Of a stretch of 64,000 nucleotides of DNA, positions 8,962 through 17,719 are shown piece by piece (positions within the stretch are counted from its first letter, which is position 1; every line of letters begins with the position of its first letter). The notes under the pieces were generated by a model, which ran no database searches, had not been told where the DNA came from, and was given only the letters and a program-made list of their open reading frames with translations. The stretch is from Nostoc sphaeroides (GTDB lineage: Bacteria; Cyanobacteriota; Cyanobacteriia; Cyanobacteriales; Nostocaceae), in NCBI RefSeq assembly GCF_003443655.1, contig NZ_CP031941.1, forward strand, positions 3,346,501 through 3,410,500, given 5' to 3'. The translations under genes and the position numbers were made by a program.

Positions 8962-9414
8962 CTAATTATCGTAAATAGACTGAGGACGGCTTTCGCTACC
9001 CTCAATAGGCCAATCTGGGTTTTCCCCACCGATGTACAATTCTTCAATGGTGACATATTCCTGACTTAGCTGGCTGAGGGCGTTGATTAAAATATCCAAT
9101 GCGATCGCATCACTGGTTCCTAAGTCAAACCAACAACGCCCCCACTGTCCCTCATATTCAAACTCACCGATGTTGTGCATCAGTGCTAGCAGGCTTTTGT
9201 CATACCCTTGCTCATCATAATTCATGTAGCTGATATCAAGTCCAGTGTCCTGCACCTGGAGATTCTCTGCATTAAATGCACCCAATTTACCCAGATAAAA
9301 CCAAGAATTGAAAACTTCTTCTACATACTGCTTTTCACGTGCAGAAGGATTTGTGCTGAATTTCAGCCAAATCCACACATCAAAAGGATTAATTTCGCGG
9401 AACTGAATCTCCAT
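8962..9414 (-). CDS. DUF3531 family protein (cyanobacteria/plastid)
   Basis: The 150-residue protein begins MEIQFREINPFDVWIWLKFS and contains NSWFYLGKLGAFNAENLQVQ and LDISYMNYDEQGYDKSLLALMHNIGEFEYEG. It resembles the DUF3531 family, conserved in cyanobacteria and in plant plastid proteins. Function is unknown. The ATG at 9412-9414 fits the family start. The family name is from memory of its motifs and should be confirmed. Confidence 0.75.
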   Translation of the reverse strand: MEIQFREINPFDVWIWLKFSTNPSAREKQYVEEVFNSWFYLGKLGAFNAENLQVQDTGLDISYMNYDEQGYDKSLLALMHNIGEFEYEGQWGRCWFDLGTSDAIALDILINALSQLSQEYVTIEELYIGGENPDWPIEGSESRPQSIYDN

Positions 9415-9462
9415 TTTGGTCTAGTATCTCAATTACTGTTCTGCAAATAAGCATATCAAAAT

Positions 9463-9536
9463 GGAGCATAGGGCATGGGGAATGGGGCATAGGGAATAGA
9501 GAAAAAACTTAATCGCCAATGCCCAATGCCCAATTA
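9463..9536. repeat. GGGCATGGGG / CCCAATGCCCAAT stem-loop repeat
   Basis: Tandem GGGCAT/GGGGAAT units are followed after ~15 bases by CCAATGCCCAATGCCCAA, which can pair with them. The same kind of repeat occurs at 975-1000, 11570-11600 and 47064-47172. Confidence 0.7.
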
Positions 9537-10493
9537 TTCAGGATTCTTAAGGCTAACAGCATTTTTGCGTTCACTCTCAATTTGTTTGACTAAACCGCCT
9601 GGGAGTTGGGATTTTTTAGTTAGTGCTTTGTCAAAATTAGCGATCGCTTCCTCGATCATCTGCTGACTTTTTTCTTTTTGCCCCAGTTCTTTCAGGATTT
9701 GGGCTTTGAGATAATAAATTTCTGGATTATCGGATGTGGTTTTTATCGCCCGGTTGACATACTCTAGTGCCTGTGGATACCGTTTTAAATCCCGGTAAGC
9801 AAGAGCAATACCCCGATCTACTAGATACCCAGGAGCAGCATTTCGTTCTAAGCGTCCAATTGACTGATCTGGGCTAGCAAATGGCAAATTAACTGCCAAC
9901 AATAAATCCATATAACCCTTGATTAAATTCAGTTCTGGATCGTTGGCAGAAATTGCTTCAGCTTTGTCTAAATATTCATAAACTTGCCGCAACCGACTAA
10001 AGGCTTGCGGTACACCATTGACAGTACCATCACGGATGATAATTACTGCTCCCTCTAAAAAATGACCAACAGCAGTGTATAAATTACCACGCAAGGGATC
10101 GCTAGGAATTAGTTTTTGTCCGGCTTCTAGAGTTTTTTGGCTGTAGGTATCTAGTTTAGCCCAATCCTTATTTCCGTATGCTAAAGATGCCTTCATAGCA
10201 TAAGCTAGAGGTTCATTTGGTTCTTTAGATATTGCTTGTTCCAGATAACGCTCTGCTGCTGGATAATTGCCTTGTTGGAAAATCGCTTTAAAAGCGGCTT
10301 CTGTTTGGTCGCCAATTTGATGAGGTTCACGATTACGAAACGGATCGCCAGCCAATGAGGGATTTACCCACAGATTAAGTGCGATTGCCCAAGGGGCAAC
10401 GCCAAAGGCGAACGCAGCGCCAAAAGCAGTCTGAGCAAAGGTAGTGAGTCTCGCAGACACTACTAATCGAGGCGAAGAAAACCTTTTAGTCAT
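9534..10493 (-). CDS. Tetratricopeptide-repeat protein, probably exported
   Basis: The 319-residue protein has TPR units from ~65 to 290, e.g. AAFKAIFQQGNYPAAERYLEQAI, PLAYAMKASLAYGNKDWAKL and NPEIYYLKAQILKELGQKEK. TPRs are protein-protein interaction helices. The first ~50 residues are hydrophobic (FAQTAFGAAFAFGVAPWAIAL) and end in SLAGDP, a plausible signal peptide. That stretch is encoded by palindrome-like DNA (GGCGCTGCGTTCGCCTTTGGCG and GTAGTGTCTGCGAGAC) of the type usually found between genes, so a repeat may have entered the signal region. The cellular role is unknown. Confidence 0.75.
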   Translation of the reverse strand: MTKRFSSPRLVVSARLTTFAQTAFGAAFAFGVAPWAIALNLWVNPSLAGDPFRNREPHQIGDQTEAAFKAIFQQGNYPAAERYLEQAISKEPNEPLAYAMKASLAYGNKDWAKLDTYSQKTLEAGQKLIPSDPLRGNLYTAVGHFLEGAVIIIRDGTVNGVPQAFSRLRQVYEYLDKAEAISANDPELNLIKGYMDLLLAVNLPFASPDQSIGRLERNAAPGYLVDRGIALAYRDLKRYPQALEYVNRAIKTTSDNPEIYYLKAQILKELGQKEKSQQMIEEAIANFDKALTKKSQLPGGLVKQIESERKNAVSLKNPE

Positions 10494-10561
10494 TTTAACT
10501 CTCAGAATAATTGCGGTTGAAATAGTTGTATGTGTTACTTAGAATGCAAAAAATGGTTAAT

Positions 10562-10664
10562 TTTTACACTGAGCGACTTGCCTTGAGCCTGTCCTGAGCG
10601 TAGCCGACTTGTACTGAGCGGCGTCGAAGTAAGGGCGCAGTCGAAAGGAGTCGAAGTGTGAACT
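10562..10664. repeat. Interspersed repeat with GTCGAAGT units
   Basis: The block holds CTTGAGCCTGTCCTGAGCGT, GAGCGGCGTCGAAGT, GGGCGCAGTCGAA and GGAGTCGAAGTG. It resembles the dispersed CACTGAGCGTAGTCGAAGTG-type repeat of cyanobacteria. It creates a spurious 62-codon frame that is not annotated. The rest of 10494-10889 shows nothing recognisable apart from the upstream region of the ABC gene. Confidence 0.65.
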
Positions 10665-10889
10665 TGCCTCTGCTTCAACCAAAATTTTCTTATATAAAGG
10701 TTGACTTTGGTAATTTTTCCATGTTCCCAGGCTGGTTATAGCCAAAGTTTTTAGGGTGAGTCTGCCACAATGGAGAAAATGTGGATGATTCTTGCTGCTA
10801 GATTAAGGTGTTAATCCTTTCTTGGAATTTTCCTGGTGCTCCCAGTGTAGCTAATCAGTAATTTGCTGACTTTTTGGTAATCTTAACAA

Positions 10890-11564
10890 ATGCTCTATCT
10901 CCGAAATCTAAATTATCACCCCACAGCGTGCCCAACAGCGATTCTCAAATCAATCAACTTGGAATTAGCACCCCAGCAGCTAGGTCTGATTATTGGCGCG
11001 AGTGGCTCGGGTAAAAGTACTTTACTAGAAATTTTGTCGGGACTAGCCGAACCCACTAGCGGCGCACTCTTTTGGCGGGAACAAGAACTTATAGCCGAAC
11101 AGCTACAACAATTAGCTGGGTTGGTATTTCAATTTCCAGAGCGTCACTTTTGCGGTGGTTCAATTTTAGAAGAATTGCGTTTAGGACATCCTGAGTTAGG
11201 GTCAGAACGAGTTAGACAGGCCCTAACCGAAGTGGGATTAGACCATTTATCGCTCTCCGCCGCTCCCTATGCTTTGAGTGGTGGTCAGCAACGACGTTTA
11301 GCTTTGGCAGTGCAATTGATTCGCCAGCCAAATTTACTGTTATTGGATGAACCTACAGCTGGGTTAGATTGGTCAATGCGTCGGCAACTGGTAAATTTAT
11401 TAGCGAAACTGAAACAAGATTGGACACTGTTGGTAGTGACACACGATGCTGGGGATATGTTAGCGATCGCAGATCGTTGCTGGACACTCAACCACGGTGA
11501 ACTACAATCAGTAGACCCAAAGACACTAGAAACCAAAGTTAAAGAACCTTTACCAACGGTGTGA
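10890..11564 (+). CDS. ABC transporter ATP-binding protein (EcfA/CbiO-like)
   Basis: The 224-residue ATPase has Walker A GASGSGKST (~34), the Q-loop FQFPERHF, signature LSGGQQRRLALA, Walker B LLLLDEPTAGLDW and switch histidine VTHD. The Q-loop sequence FQFPE is typical of energy-coupling-factor and cobalt/biotin-type ATPases. No membrane component lies nearby, so the substrate is unknown. rsmG follows 64 bp downstream on the same strand, separated by a heptamer repeat. Confidence 0.85.
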   Translation: MLYLRNLNYHPTACPTAILKSINLELAPQQLGLIIGASGSGKSTLLEILSGLAEPTSGALFWREQELIAEQLQQLAGLVFQFPERHFCGGSILEELRLGHPELGSERVRQALTEVGLDHLSLSAAPYALSGGQQRRLALAVQLIRQPNLLLLDEPTAGLDWSMRRQLVNLLAKLKQDWTLLVVTHDAGDMLAIADRCWTLNHGELQSVDPKTLETKVKEPLPTV

Positions 11565-11599
11565 GAGGAGAACATGGGGCAAGGAGAATAACCATGCCC

Positions 11600-11635
11600 C
11601 ATGACAAATGACAAATGACAAATGACAAATGACAA
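11600..11635. repeat. ATGACAA heptamer array overlapping the rsmG start
   Basis: Five tandem copies of the 7-bp unit ATGACAA, each containing an ATG, end inside the first codons of rsmG. Their phase steps by one frame per copy, so the last ATG (11629) is in frame with rsmG. Confidence 0.9.
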
Positions 11636-12363
11636 ACCTATTGCCTGAGATGGCAGAAATCTGGCAGCAAACTCTCAATTGGCAACCAACTCTCCAACAG
11701 CAAGCGCAATTCCAAAGGCTTTATGAGTTAATCCTAGAAGGTAATCGCCAACTAAATTTAACTCGCATTACTGACCCTCAAGAGTTTTGGGAAAAACATC
11801 TCTGGGATTCTCTGCGAGGAATTGCACCTCTTTTATCAACAAATTTCTCCGCTGCTTTCCCTGCTATCATTGATATCGGTACAGGTGCGGGTTTTCCGGG
11901 TATTCCAGTGACAATTACTGTACCTAATTGCACAATTACTCTTCTGGATTCCACTCGGAAAAAAATTACTTTTATCGACAATATATTAACTGAACTTGCC
12001 TTTACCAATGCCAAAACTCTTGTTGGTAGGGCTGAAGAAATCGGTCATCACCCCCAGCATCGATTAGCTTACGATATTGCGTTGATTCGTGCTGTAGGGG
12101 CAGCCTCTGTTTGTGCAGAATATACCTTACCACTGCTCAAACAGGGAGGTTTAGCCATAATTTATCGCGGTAATTGGACAGAGGATGAAACAACTGCTTT
12201 GCAGAATGCTTTGAAGCAGTTGGGTGGTGCGATTGAATCAATCGAACAATTTACAACACCTCTGAGTCACAGCATCCGGCATTGTATCTATTTGCGTAAG
12301 GTAGCCACTACAGCAGTTCAGTTTCCCCGTGCTATTGGTGTACCTACCCAAAAACCGCTTTGA
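11629..12363 (+). CDS. rsmG: 16S rRNA (guanine527-N7)-methyltransferase RsmG
   Basis: The 244-residue protein shows the RsmG pattern: RLYELILEGNRQLNLTRITDP, FWEKHLWDSLRG, the S-adenosylmethionine loop IDIGTGAGFPGIP, and LLDSTRKKITFI. It methylates G527 of 16S rRNA. The ATG at 11629 is the last unit of the ATGACAA repeat. A second in-frame ATG at 11650 (MAEIWQQTL) resembles the usual family start and may be the native one, the repeat having lengthened the N-terminus. The C-terminal tail after IYLRK is unconserved. Confidence 0.95.
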   Translation: MTNLLPEMAEIWQQTLNWQPTLQQQAQFQRLYELILEGNRQLNLTRITDPQEFWEKHLWDSLRGIAPLLSTNFSAAFPAIIDIGTGAGFPGIPVTITVPNCTITLLDSTRKKITFIDNILTELAFTNAKTLVGRAEEIGHHPQHRLAYDIALIRAVGAASVCAEYTLPLLKQGGLAIIYRGNWTEDETTALQNALKQLGGAIESIEQFTTPLSHSIRHCIYLRKVATTAVQFPRAIGVPTQKPL

Positions 12364-12392
12364 GGGGTGTTTAGCCTCACACCACGCGGTAG

Positions 12393-12715
12393 GCAACATT
12401 GCTCATTGGTGTCAACTTCAGCCCAAACCCATTTAAAACCCAATACGGTTCAGTTAAGGATTTTTGGTACTAATTTTAGACCTGTAGAGACGCGAAATTT
12501 CGCGTCTTTACCAAGGTTTTTGGGCTTAACTGAACTGTATTGATTTAAAACCTCGTTTCCAGCAAGAGGCTGGAAATGCACTTCAATTGGGCTGCTACCG
12601 CCAGTCTTGAGGCAGAGCCTCGCATTAGGCATTCCCAGTCGGAGCCTGGGAACGAGACAATCTCTAATAGACCACGCGGTAAGAATATAGCAATGCTGTG
12701 CGCTTACGATAGATG
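12393..12715. repeat. Degenerate ~320-bp palindromic element with a nested MITE
   Basis: The left part CATTGCTCATTGGTGTCAAC matches the terminus of the element at 40357-40592. The right part contains CCTCGTTTCCAGC...CTGGGAACGAG (as at 37908 and 40408) and ends near GCAATGCTGTGC, the opposite terminus. A 102-bp element (12441-12542) interrupts it. No gene is seen in 12364-12761. Confidence 0.7.
12441..12542 (-). mobile_element. 102-bp MITE, copy A, with 10-bp target duplication
   Basis: Ends are CAATACGGTTCAGTTAAG and the inverted CTTAACTGAACTGTATTG. The centre is the palindrome AGACGCGAAATTTCGCGTCT. It is flanked on both sides by ATTTAAAACC (12431-12440 and 12543-12552), an exact 10-bp target-site duplication. 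It is nearly identical to 16587-16688 and 22974-23075, but inverted relative to them. Confidence 0.95.
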
Positions 12716-12761
12716 TGGTTCAAATATATGAAAACTGCTGTAATCAAACAAAATATTAGCC

Positions 12762-13643
12762 TTAATTCCTCAAAATATACCAAGTGCCATTACTCGGTCG
12801 CCATACTGCGAAGTCACTCTTAATAGAGAAATTATAAATGGCAGGAACAGGAATATCACCATTTACGCCCAATTCTCTAGTAACTCTTTGACCTGTAGAA
12901 CTGTTAATTATATACCAAGTACCATTACTTGGTCGCCATACTGCAAAATCCGCTCTACCATCATCATCGTATTTACCAGGGGCAGGAACATCACCATTTA
13001 CGCCCAATTTTCTAATAACTACTTGACGGCTATAACTATTAATTACATACCAAGTACCATTACTGGGTCGCCATACTGCAAAATCAGTTCTACTATCATA
13101 ATCATAATCGGCGAGAACGGGAATATCGCCATTTACACCCCATTTTTTAGTAACTGTTTGCCCTGTAGAACTGTTAATTACATACCAAGTACCATTACTG
13201 GGGCGCCATACTGCAAAATCAGTTTTACCATCATTATCATAACTACCGGGAACAGGAATATCGCCATCTATGCCCAATTGTTTAGTAACTGTTTGACCTG
13301 TAGAACTGTTAATTACATACCAAGTGCGATTACTTGGTCGCCATACTGCAATATCAGTTATCCTATCACCATCATAATCGCCGGTAACGGGAATATCGCC
13401 ATCTACGCCCAATTGTTTAGTAACTGTTTGATCTGTAGAACTTTTAATTAAATACCAAGTACCATTACTGGGTCGCCATACTGCAATATCAGTTCTACCA
13501 TCCTTATCATAATTGCCGGGAACGGGAATATCACCAGCTACACCCAATTTTCTAGTAACTTGAGCTTGTGCTTTAAAATTTAAAATTCCAAGAGATAATG
13601 GAACAGTTAAAGCAAGCATGAATAATTTGCAACCAATCTTCAT
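12762..13643 (-). CDS. Secreted FG-GAP/VCBS-like repeat protein (paralog 1)
   Basis: The 293-residue protein begins with a signal peptide ([20 protein letters not shown]...AQAQ). About six 45-residue repeats follow, of the form [36 protein letters not shown]. The DxDxDG loops are calcium-binding sites of FG-GAP/VCBS beta-propeller blades, so an extracellular or periplasmic propeller-like protein is likely. The ATG at 13641-13643 follows a clear AGGAGG-type ribosome site. The paralog at 14016-14897 lies immediately upstream on the same strand. The repeats here have diverged more than in the paralog. Ligand and role are unknown. Confidence 0.85.
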   Translation of the reverse strand: MKIGCKLFMLALTVPLSLGILNFKAQAQVTRKLGVAGDIPVPGNYDKDGRTDIAVWRPSNGTWYLIKSSTDQTVTKQLGVDGDIPVTGDYDGDRITDIAVWRPSNRTWYVINSSTGQTVTKQLGIDGDIPVPGSYDNDGKTDFAVWRPSNGTWYVINSSTGQTVTKKWGVNGDIPVLADYDYDSRTDFAVWRPSNGTWYVINSYSRQVVIRKLGVNGDVPAPGKYDDDGRADFAVWRPSNGTWYIINSSTGQRVTRELGVNGDIPVPAIYNFSIKSDFAVWRPSNGTWYILRN

Positions 13644-13800
13644 GAGAATATCCTCCTTATAATCAAAATGACTTAAGAGTGTTTTTATTGAAATTGCACA
13701 TTTGAATAAGTGATTTTAAGCTTTATGCGTTGTCATAACGAAATCTTAAGTTTTAATGTTATGTAGCTTTTGCTTTTCATAAGTAATTTAGCACGATAGG
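13644..13800 (-). promoter_or_regulatory. Upstream region shared with the FG-GAP paralog
   Basis: The ~155 bp before the start align closely with 14898-15050. Shared blocks include ATCCTCCTTATAATCAAAAT, AAATTGCACATTTGAA and CATAAGTAATTTAGCACGA (plus-strand order). The duplication therefore included the promoter region and ribosome site. Exact -10/-35 boxes cannot be assigned. Confidence 0.6.
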
Positions 13801-13911
13801 TGTAACGCCACTTCTTACGATGGGAGGAGTTATGAGCAGAGTTTTCCTGCTAGACAACTCTATGCAATGCAGTGGTTTTGCTTACTATAGGAATCATATT
13901 TGATAAAAGAA

Positions 13912-13935
13912 CTCCTCCCCGCTTGCGGGAAGGAG
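13912..13935 (-). terminator. Likely terminator of the upstream FG-GAP gene
   Basis: On the minus strand, CTCCTTCCCGC and GCGGGGAGGAG form a GC-rich hairpin followed by TTCTTTT. It lies ~80 bp after the stop of the gene at 14016. The rest of 13644-14015 holds only the shared upstream region. Confidence 0.55.
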
Positions 13936-14015
13936 ATAAGCAAAAACTAAACTTTGTTAGAGCGTGGTTGGTAAAGATATTGTTTGGAGGAAATTAACCA
14001 GACAAAATATTAGCC

Positions 14016-14897
14016 CTAATTCCCAAGAATATACCAAGTGCCATTACTTGGTCGCCATACTGCGAAGTCACTCCCAATAGAGAAATCATAATCGCCGGAA
14101 ACGGGAATATCGCCACGTGTTCCCCACTGTCTAGTAACTACTTGACCTGTAGAACTGTTAATTACATACCAAGTACCATTACTTGGTCGCCATACTGCAA
14201 AATCATTTATACCATCATTATCATAATCGCCAGAAACGGGAATATCACCACGTGTTCCCCATTCTCTAGTAACTACTTGACCTGTAGAACTGTTAATTAC
14301 ATACCAAGTACCATTACTTGGTCGCCATACTGCAAAATCATTTATACCATCATTATCATAATCGCCAGGAACGGGAATATCGCCACGTATTCCCCATTCT
14401 CTAGTAACTACTTGACCTGTAGAACTGTTAATTACATACCAAGTACCATTACTTGGTCGCCATACTGCAAAATCATTTATACCATCATTATCATAATCGC
14501 CGGAAACGGGAATATCGCCACGTGTTCCCCATTCTCTAGTAACTACTTGACCTGTAGAACTGTTAATTACATACCAAGTACCATTACTTGGTCGCCATAC
14601 TGCAAAATCATTTATACCATCATTATCATAATCGCCAGGAACGGGAATATCGCCACGTGTTCCCCATTGTCTAGTAACTACTTGACCTGTAGAACTGTTA
14701 ATTACATACCAAGTACCATTACTTGGTCGCCATACTGCAAAATCAGTTATACCATCATAATCATAATTGCCGGGAACGGGAATATCGCCACCTGTTCCCC
14801 ATTGTCTAGTAATTTGAGCTTGTGCTTTAAAATTTAAAATTCCAAGAAATAATGGAACAGTTAAAGCAACGGTGAATAATTTGGAACCAATTTTCAT
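14016..14897 (-). CDS. Secreted FG-GAP/VCBS-like repeat protein (paralog 2)
   Basis: This 293-residue protein has the same plan as its neighbour: a signal peptide (MKIGSKLFTVALTVPLFLGI...AQAQ), then six 45-residue repeats with [20 protein letters not shown] and [12 protein letters not shown]. Here the central repeats are almost identical at DNA level (135-bp period), which points to recent unequal exchange or conversion. A longer frame starts 11 codons upstream ([11 protein letters not shown]), but the ATG at 14895-14897 has AGGAGG 7 bases before it and the paralog starts at the same point, so it is preferred. Confidence 0.85.
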   Translation of the reverse strand: MKIGSKLFTVALTVPLFLGILNFKAQAQITRQWGTGGDIPVPGNYDYDGITDFAVWRPSNGTWYVINSSTGQVVTRQWGTRGDIPVPGDYDNDGINDFAVWRPSNGTWYVINSSTGQVVTREWGTRGDIPVSGDYDNDGINDFAVWRPSNGTWYVINSSTGQVVTREWGIRGDIPVPGDYDNDGINDFAVWRPSNGTWYVINSSTGQVVTREWGTRGDIPVSGDYDNDGINDFAVWRPSNGTWYVINSSTGQVVTRQWGTRGDIPVSGDYDFSIGSDFAVWRPSNGTWYILGN

Positions 14898-15050
14898 GAG
14901 AACATCCTCCTTATAATCAAAATGACTCAAGTTTTACTCAAATTGCACATTTGAAGAAATGATTCTAAGTTTTACGCGTTATTATGATAAAATCTTAAAT
15001 TTTCATCTTATAGAGCTTTTCCAAGCATAAGTAATTTAGCACGAGAAGTG
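14898..15050 (-). promoter_or_regulatory. Upstream region of FG-GAP paralog 2
   Basis: Homologous to 13644-13800, with the same ribosome-site sequence and the block CATAAGTAATTTAGCACGA. Beyond 15050 up to the terminator at 15268 the sequence is AT-rich, with no recognised gene. Confidence 0.6.
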
Positions 15051-15267
15051 TAAGCTTAATTACAATCTTTGTTAAGATAAATGCATATTTTTAACGTAAA
15101 ATCAAGCTATATTAAATCTCCAAAAAAGAAAAAAATTAAGTGTAACGGTTGAAGGAAGCTATTTTAAATAAACTACATTTTTTATCTGAACCATAAACGC
15201 AGAGTAGGGCAGTTGCGTGGTAAGGGAGATTTTCACGCCCCTTGCTTTCCACATTTGGTATCACATC

Positions 15268-15308
15268 AAAAAACTGGCAACAGAATATTGTTTCTGTCGC
15301 CAGTTTTT
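15268..15308 (-). terminator. Rho-independent terminator of the superoxide dismutase gene
   Basis: Minus-strand CTGGCGACAGAA and TTCTGTTGCCAG pair around a 6-base loop and are followed by TTTTTT. The stop of the sod gene is ~35 bp before it. A-rich sequence on the other side would also allow termination in the opposite direction. Confidence 0.85.
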
Positions 15309-15340
15309 AAGCGCTTATAACTCTAAATTCTTGTCTGGTT

Positions 15341-16120
15341 TCAGGCAAATTTACTTGCAGCTGCAAACCGCTTGTTAATCTCATCCCAATTAATCACGTT
15401 CCACCAAGCTTCCAAATAATCAGCGCGGCGATTTTGGTAATTGAGATAATATGCATGTTCCCATACGTCATTACCCAAGATGGGATATTTACCTGCACTT
15501 AAGGGAGTATCTTGGTTAGCTGTAGTTGTCACTTCCAATTTGCCACCTTTGTTACGCACTAGCCAAACCCAACCACTACCAAAACGACCAGCACCAGCTT
15601 CGTTAAACTGTTTTTTAAAAGCTGCAAAAGAGCCAAAATTTTGATTAATCGCGGAGGCTATATTTCCTGTTGGTTCTCCCCCACCTTTCGGCTTCATAAT
15701 TTGCCAGAACATTGAGTGGTTCACATGACCACCGCCATTATTGCGTACTGTATTACGAATATCTTGTGGTACACTATCAAGTTTCCGCAACAGTTCTTCA
15801 ACGCTTTTACCTTTTAGTTCTGGATGTTTAGCTAACGCTGCATTCAGGTTTTTTACATAAGTTGCGTGGTGTTTATCGTGGTGAAATTGCATCGTTTTGG
15901 CATCGATGTGTGGTTCCAGTGCTTCGTAGGCGTAAGGTAAAGGCGGTAGTTGGATAGTACCTGGTTTATTTGGTGTTGTATTTGCTATTGTGTTTGGTGT
16001 TGTTTCAGGAATTGCAGTGTTTCTTTCAGGAGATGTCTCTGCCGATGCACAAGCATTTAATGCAAAAGTACCCACACCTGCTGTGAATAAAAACAAGAAA
16101 TTACGTCGATTAATAGTCAT
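15341..16120 (-). CDS. sodA: Manganese superoxide dismutase, exported lipoprotein type
   Basis: It converts superoxide to hydrogen peroxide and oxygen. The metal ligands are visible: H in [23 protein letters not shown] in [10 protein letters not shown], and D and H in [16 protein letters not shown]. The pair QD in ANQDTPL and GGHVNH favour the manganese over the iron form. The N-terminus has twin arginines (NRRNFLFLF), a hydrophobic stretch and the lipobox-like LNAC, so Tat export and membrane anchoring are likely. A proline/threonine linker follows. The ATG at 16118-16120 is preferred over one six codons upstream because it begins just before the twin arginines. Confidence 0.92.
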   Translation of the reverse strand: MTINRRNFLFLFTAGVGTFALNACASAETSPERNTAIPETTPNTIANTTPNKPGTIQLPPLPYAYEALEPHIDAKTMQFHHDKHHATYVKNLNAALAKHPELKGKSVEELLRKLDSVPQDIRNTVRNNGGGHVNHSMFWQIMKPKGGGEPTGNIASAINQNFGSFAAFKKQFNEAGAGRFGSGWVWLVRNKGGKLEVTTTANQDTPLSAGKYPILGNDVWEHAYYLNYQNRRADYLEAWWNVINWDEINKRFAAASKFA

Positions 16121-16312
16121 ATAAGTTTTTGCAGCCAATCCATTAAGTCTCTATTACCGTTTTTATTTTCTTAGATTTTGGCTAAAATAAATTGGGAATT
16201 TACAATTATTTCTGGGAGTTTAAGAAACTTTTTTAGACTTGTAATATTAAGTACTAACATTCAAAACGTTTCTTGATTGTATAGGATTAGTATTTGATTG
16301 CGTGAAATACAC

Positions 16313-16444
16313 GTAGTGTGATGACACAGCTAAAATACTGCACTAGCTTTCCTCTTGTGGGATGGGCGTCTCGCCCGTCCAGTGCGGGCAAGATGCCCAC
16401 ACCACAAGAAAAATTATTGCATCATTTTAGCTGTGTCGCACTAC
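16313..16444. repeat. 132-bp inverted-repeat element
   Basis: The ends GTAGTGTGATGACACAGCTA and TAGCTGTGTCGCACTAC are inverted copies. The interior has nested palindromes (CTTGTGGGATGGGCGTCTCG and GGGCAAGATGCCCACACCAC). It looks like a non-autonomous element; no clear target duplication is seen. A shorter relative of the interior occurs at 26153-26235. Confidence 0.75.
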
Positions 16445-16586
16445 TACAAGACTACCGAGATTTTTTCAGAAATCAAATATGATTCCTATAGTACTAACCT
16501 GTTGTGGAAAATTTGTACTCCAAACAGTACTAGCTCCGTTCTCATAGATAATAATCCATTCCCCCTTGTTAGTGAATGTTATATTG

Positions 16587-16688
16587 CAATACAGTTCAGT
16601 TAAGCCCAAAAACCTTGGTAAAGACGCGAAATTTCGCGTCTCTACAGGTCTAAAATTAGTACCAAAAATCCTTAACTGAACCGTATTG
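16587..16688 (+). mobile_element. 102-bp MITE, copy B, with 10-bp target duplication
   Basis: Ends are CAATACAGTTCAGTTAAG and CTTAACTGAACCGTATTG. It is flanked by TGTTATATTG at 16577-16586 and again at 16689-16698, an exact 10-bp duplication. No gene is found in 16121-16779. Confidence 0.95.
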
Positions 16689-16779
16689 TGTTATATTGTT
16701 AATAGTTTTCTTTGCTTTTTGTATATCAATTACCTCAGCATTCTTTTTGGCGATTATCAGCGCGGCAAATAGATTTTTA

Positions 16780-17403
16780 TCAATAACGCACTGAAAAAAT
16801 TTGTTCAACAGTTAGATTGAAATCTGGAAATGTTGGCGACTCTATACGGTCGTCTCCTCTAAACTGTTTACCACGATATTCACCCTCATCACTTAAAGAG
16901 TAAATTGTGAATGTTGGCTGTTTAGGGTCGCCTATCAATTCTTTGCTACCTAAAGCAGCATAATCCACAATCCAATATTCTTGAATACCCATTTCTTCAT
17001 AGTCAGCAAACTTTTTATGATAATCATCTCTCCAGTTAGTACTGACGACTTCAATTACTAATGGAATTGAATCTGGTTTACTAAGAATAGATTGTTTCTC
17101 CCATAATGGTTCATTACCCAAGTTAGAAAAATTCATTAATAAAACATCAGGATAGTACCCTGAAATTTTATTTTCTGGCTTGACTGTAGCGGTTTTAGGT
17201 ATACCGTAATTAAGTTTAAGACGAAGACACTCATACCCTAACACCATTGTTAAAAATGCTACTATTTGCTCGTGTTTACCTGATGGTGGTGGCATTTGAA
17301 TAATATCTCCATCGTGTAATTCATAACGAATGTTTTCCGGTTGTGTTTCTAAAAACTCTAAATATTCATCAAATGTAAATAGTTTTTGTAGTGATTGAAT
17401 CAT
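16780..17403 (-). CDS. Uma2 family (DUF820) putative endonuclease
   Basis: The 207-residue protein has the Uma2 plan: FTFDEYLEFLETQPENIRYELHDGDIIQMPPPSGKHEQIV, then KPENKISGYYPDVLLMNF and IPLVIEVVSTNWRDDYHKKFADYEEMGIQEYWIVD. The E, D and ExV...K residues form a PD-(D/E)xK-type nuclease site. The family is highly amplified in cyanobacteria, often near mobile DNA; its substrate is unknown. The frame continues 37 codons upstream through repeat-like sequence, but the ATG at 17401-17403 (MIQSLQKLFTFDEY) matches the family start. Confidence 0.9.
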   Translation of the reverse strand: MIQSLQKLFTFDEYLEFLETQPENIRYELHDGDIIQMPPPSGKHEQIVAFLTMVLGYECLRLKLNYGIPKTATVKPENKISGYYPDVLLMNFSNLGNEPLWEKQSILSKPDSIPLVIEVVSTNWRDDYHKKFADYEEMGIQEYWIVDYAALGSKELIGDPKQPTFTIYSLSDEGEYRGKQFRGDDRIESPTFPDFNLTVEQIFSVRY

Positions 17404-17719
17404 TATTTCATCCTGATTATGGATATAAACAGTTCTCACTGCTGTAACCTGAAAATTAAAAGTTAACGGGGTGTAGCGGCCAAAGGTGAAAGGAAATCGG
17501 CATGGACGCGCCAAGGTTCTTACTCAGCAAGAGATACACCAAATTTTCGCTATTGGGTTAACAAATGACCGCGATCGCCCCGTGGTCGATTACGGTCATT
17601 ACGGTCAAAAATTGGATTAACGGCGGTGTGGTGATGATTCTAGATGCGATCGCTAACCTATCCTACACCCCGTCACAGCGATCGCACACAAAACAATTAT
17701 ATTTTACACTCCGAAGCGC
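17404..17719. other. Intergenic stretch without recognised gene
   Basis: Contains HIP1 sites and two GATTACGGTCATTACGGTCA direct-repeat units (around 17588-17607). A 66-codon plus-strand frame here has no family features. Nothing else is seen. Confidence 0.5.

Noticed and set aside
10557..10745. 62-codon minus-strand frame
   Set aside because: Mostly encoded by a dispersed GTCGAAGT repeat.
12888..13451. Long plus-strand open frame opposite the FG-GAP paralog 1
   Set aside because: It is the complement of the 45-residue repeats and stays open only because the repeat unit lacks stops in that frame; no ribosome site or family.
14142..14837. 231-codon plus-strand frame opposite FG-GAP paralog 2
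   Set aside because: Same reason; the peptide is a repeat shadow ([20 protein letters not shown]).
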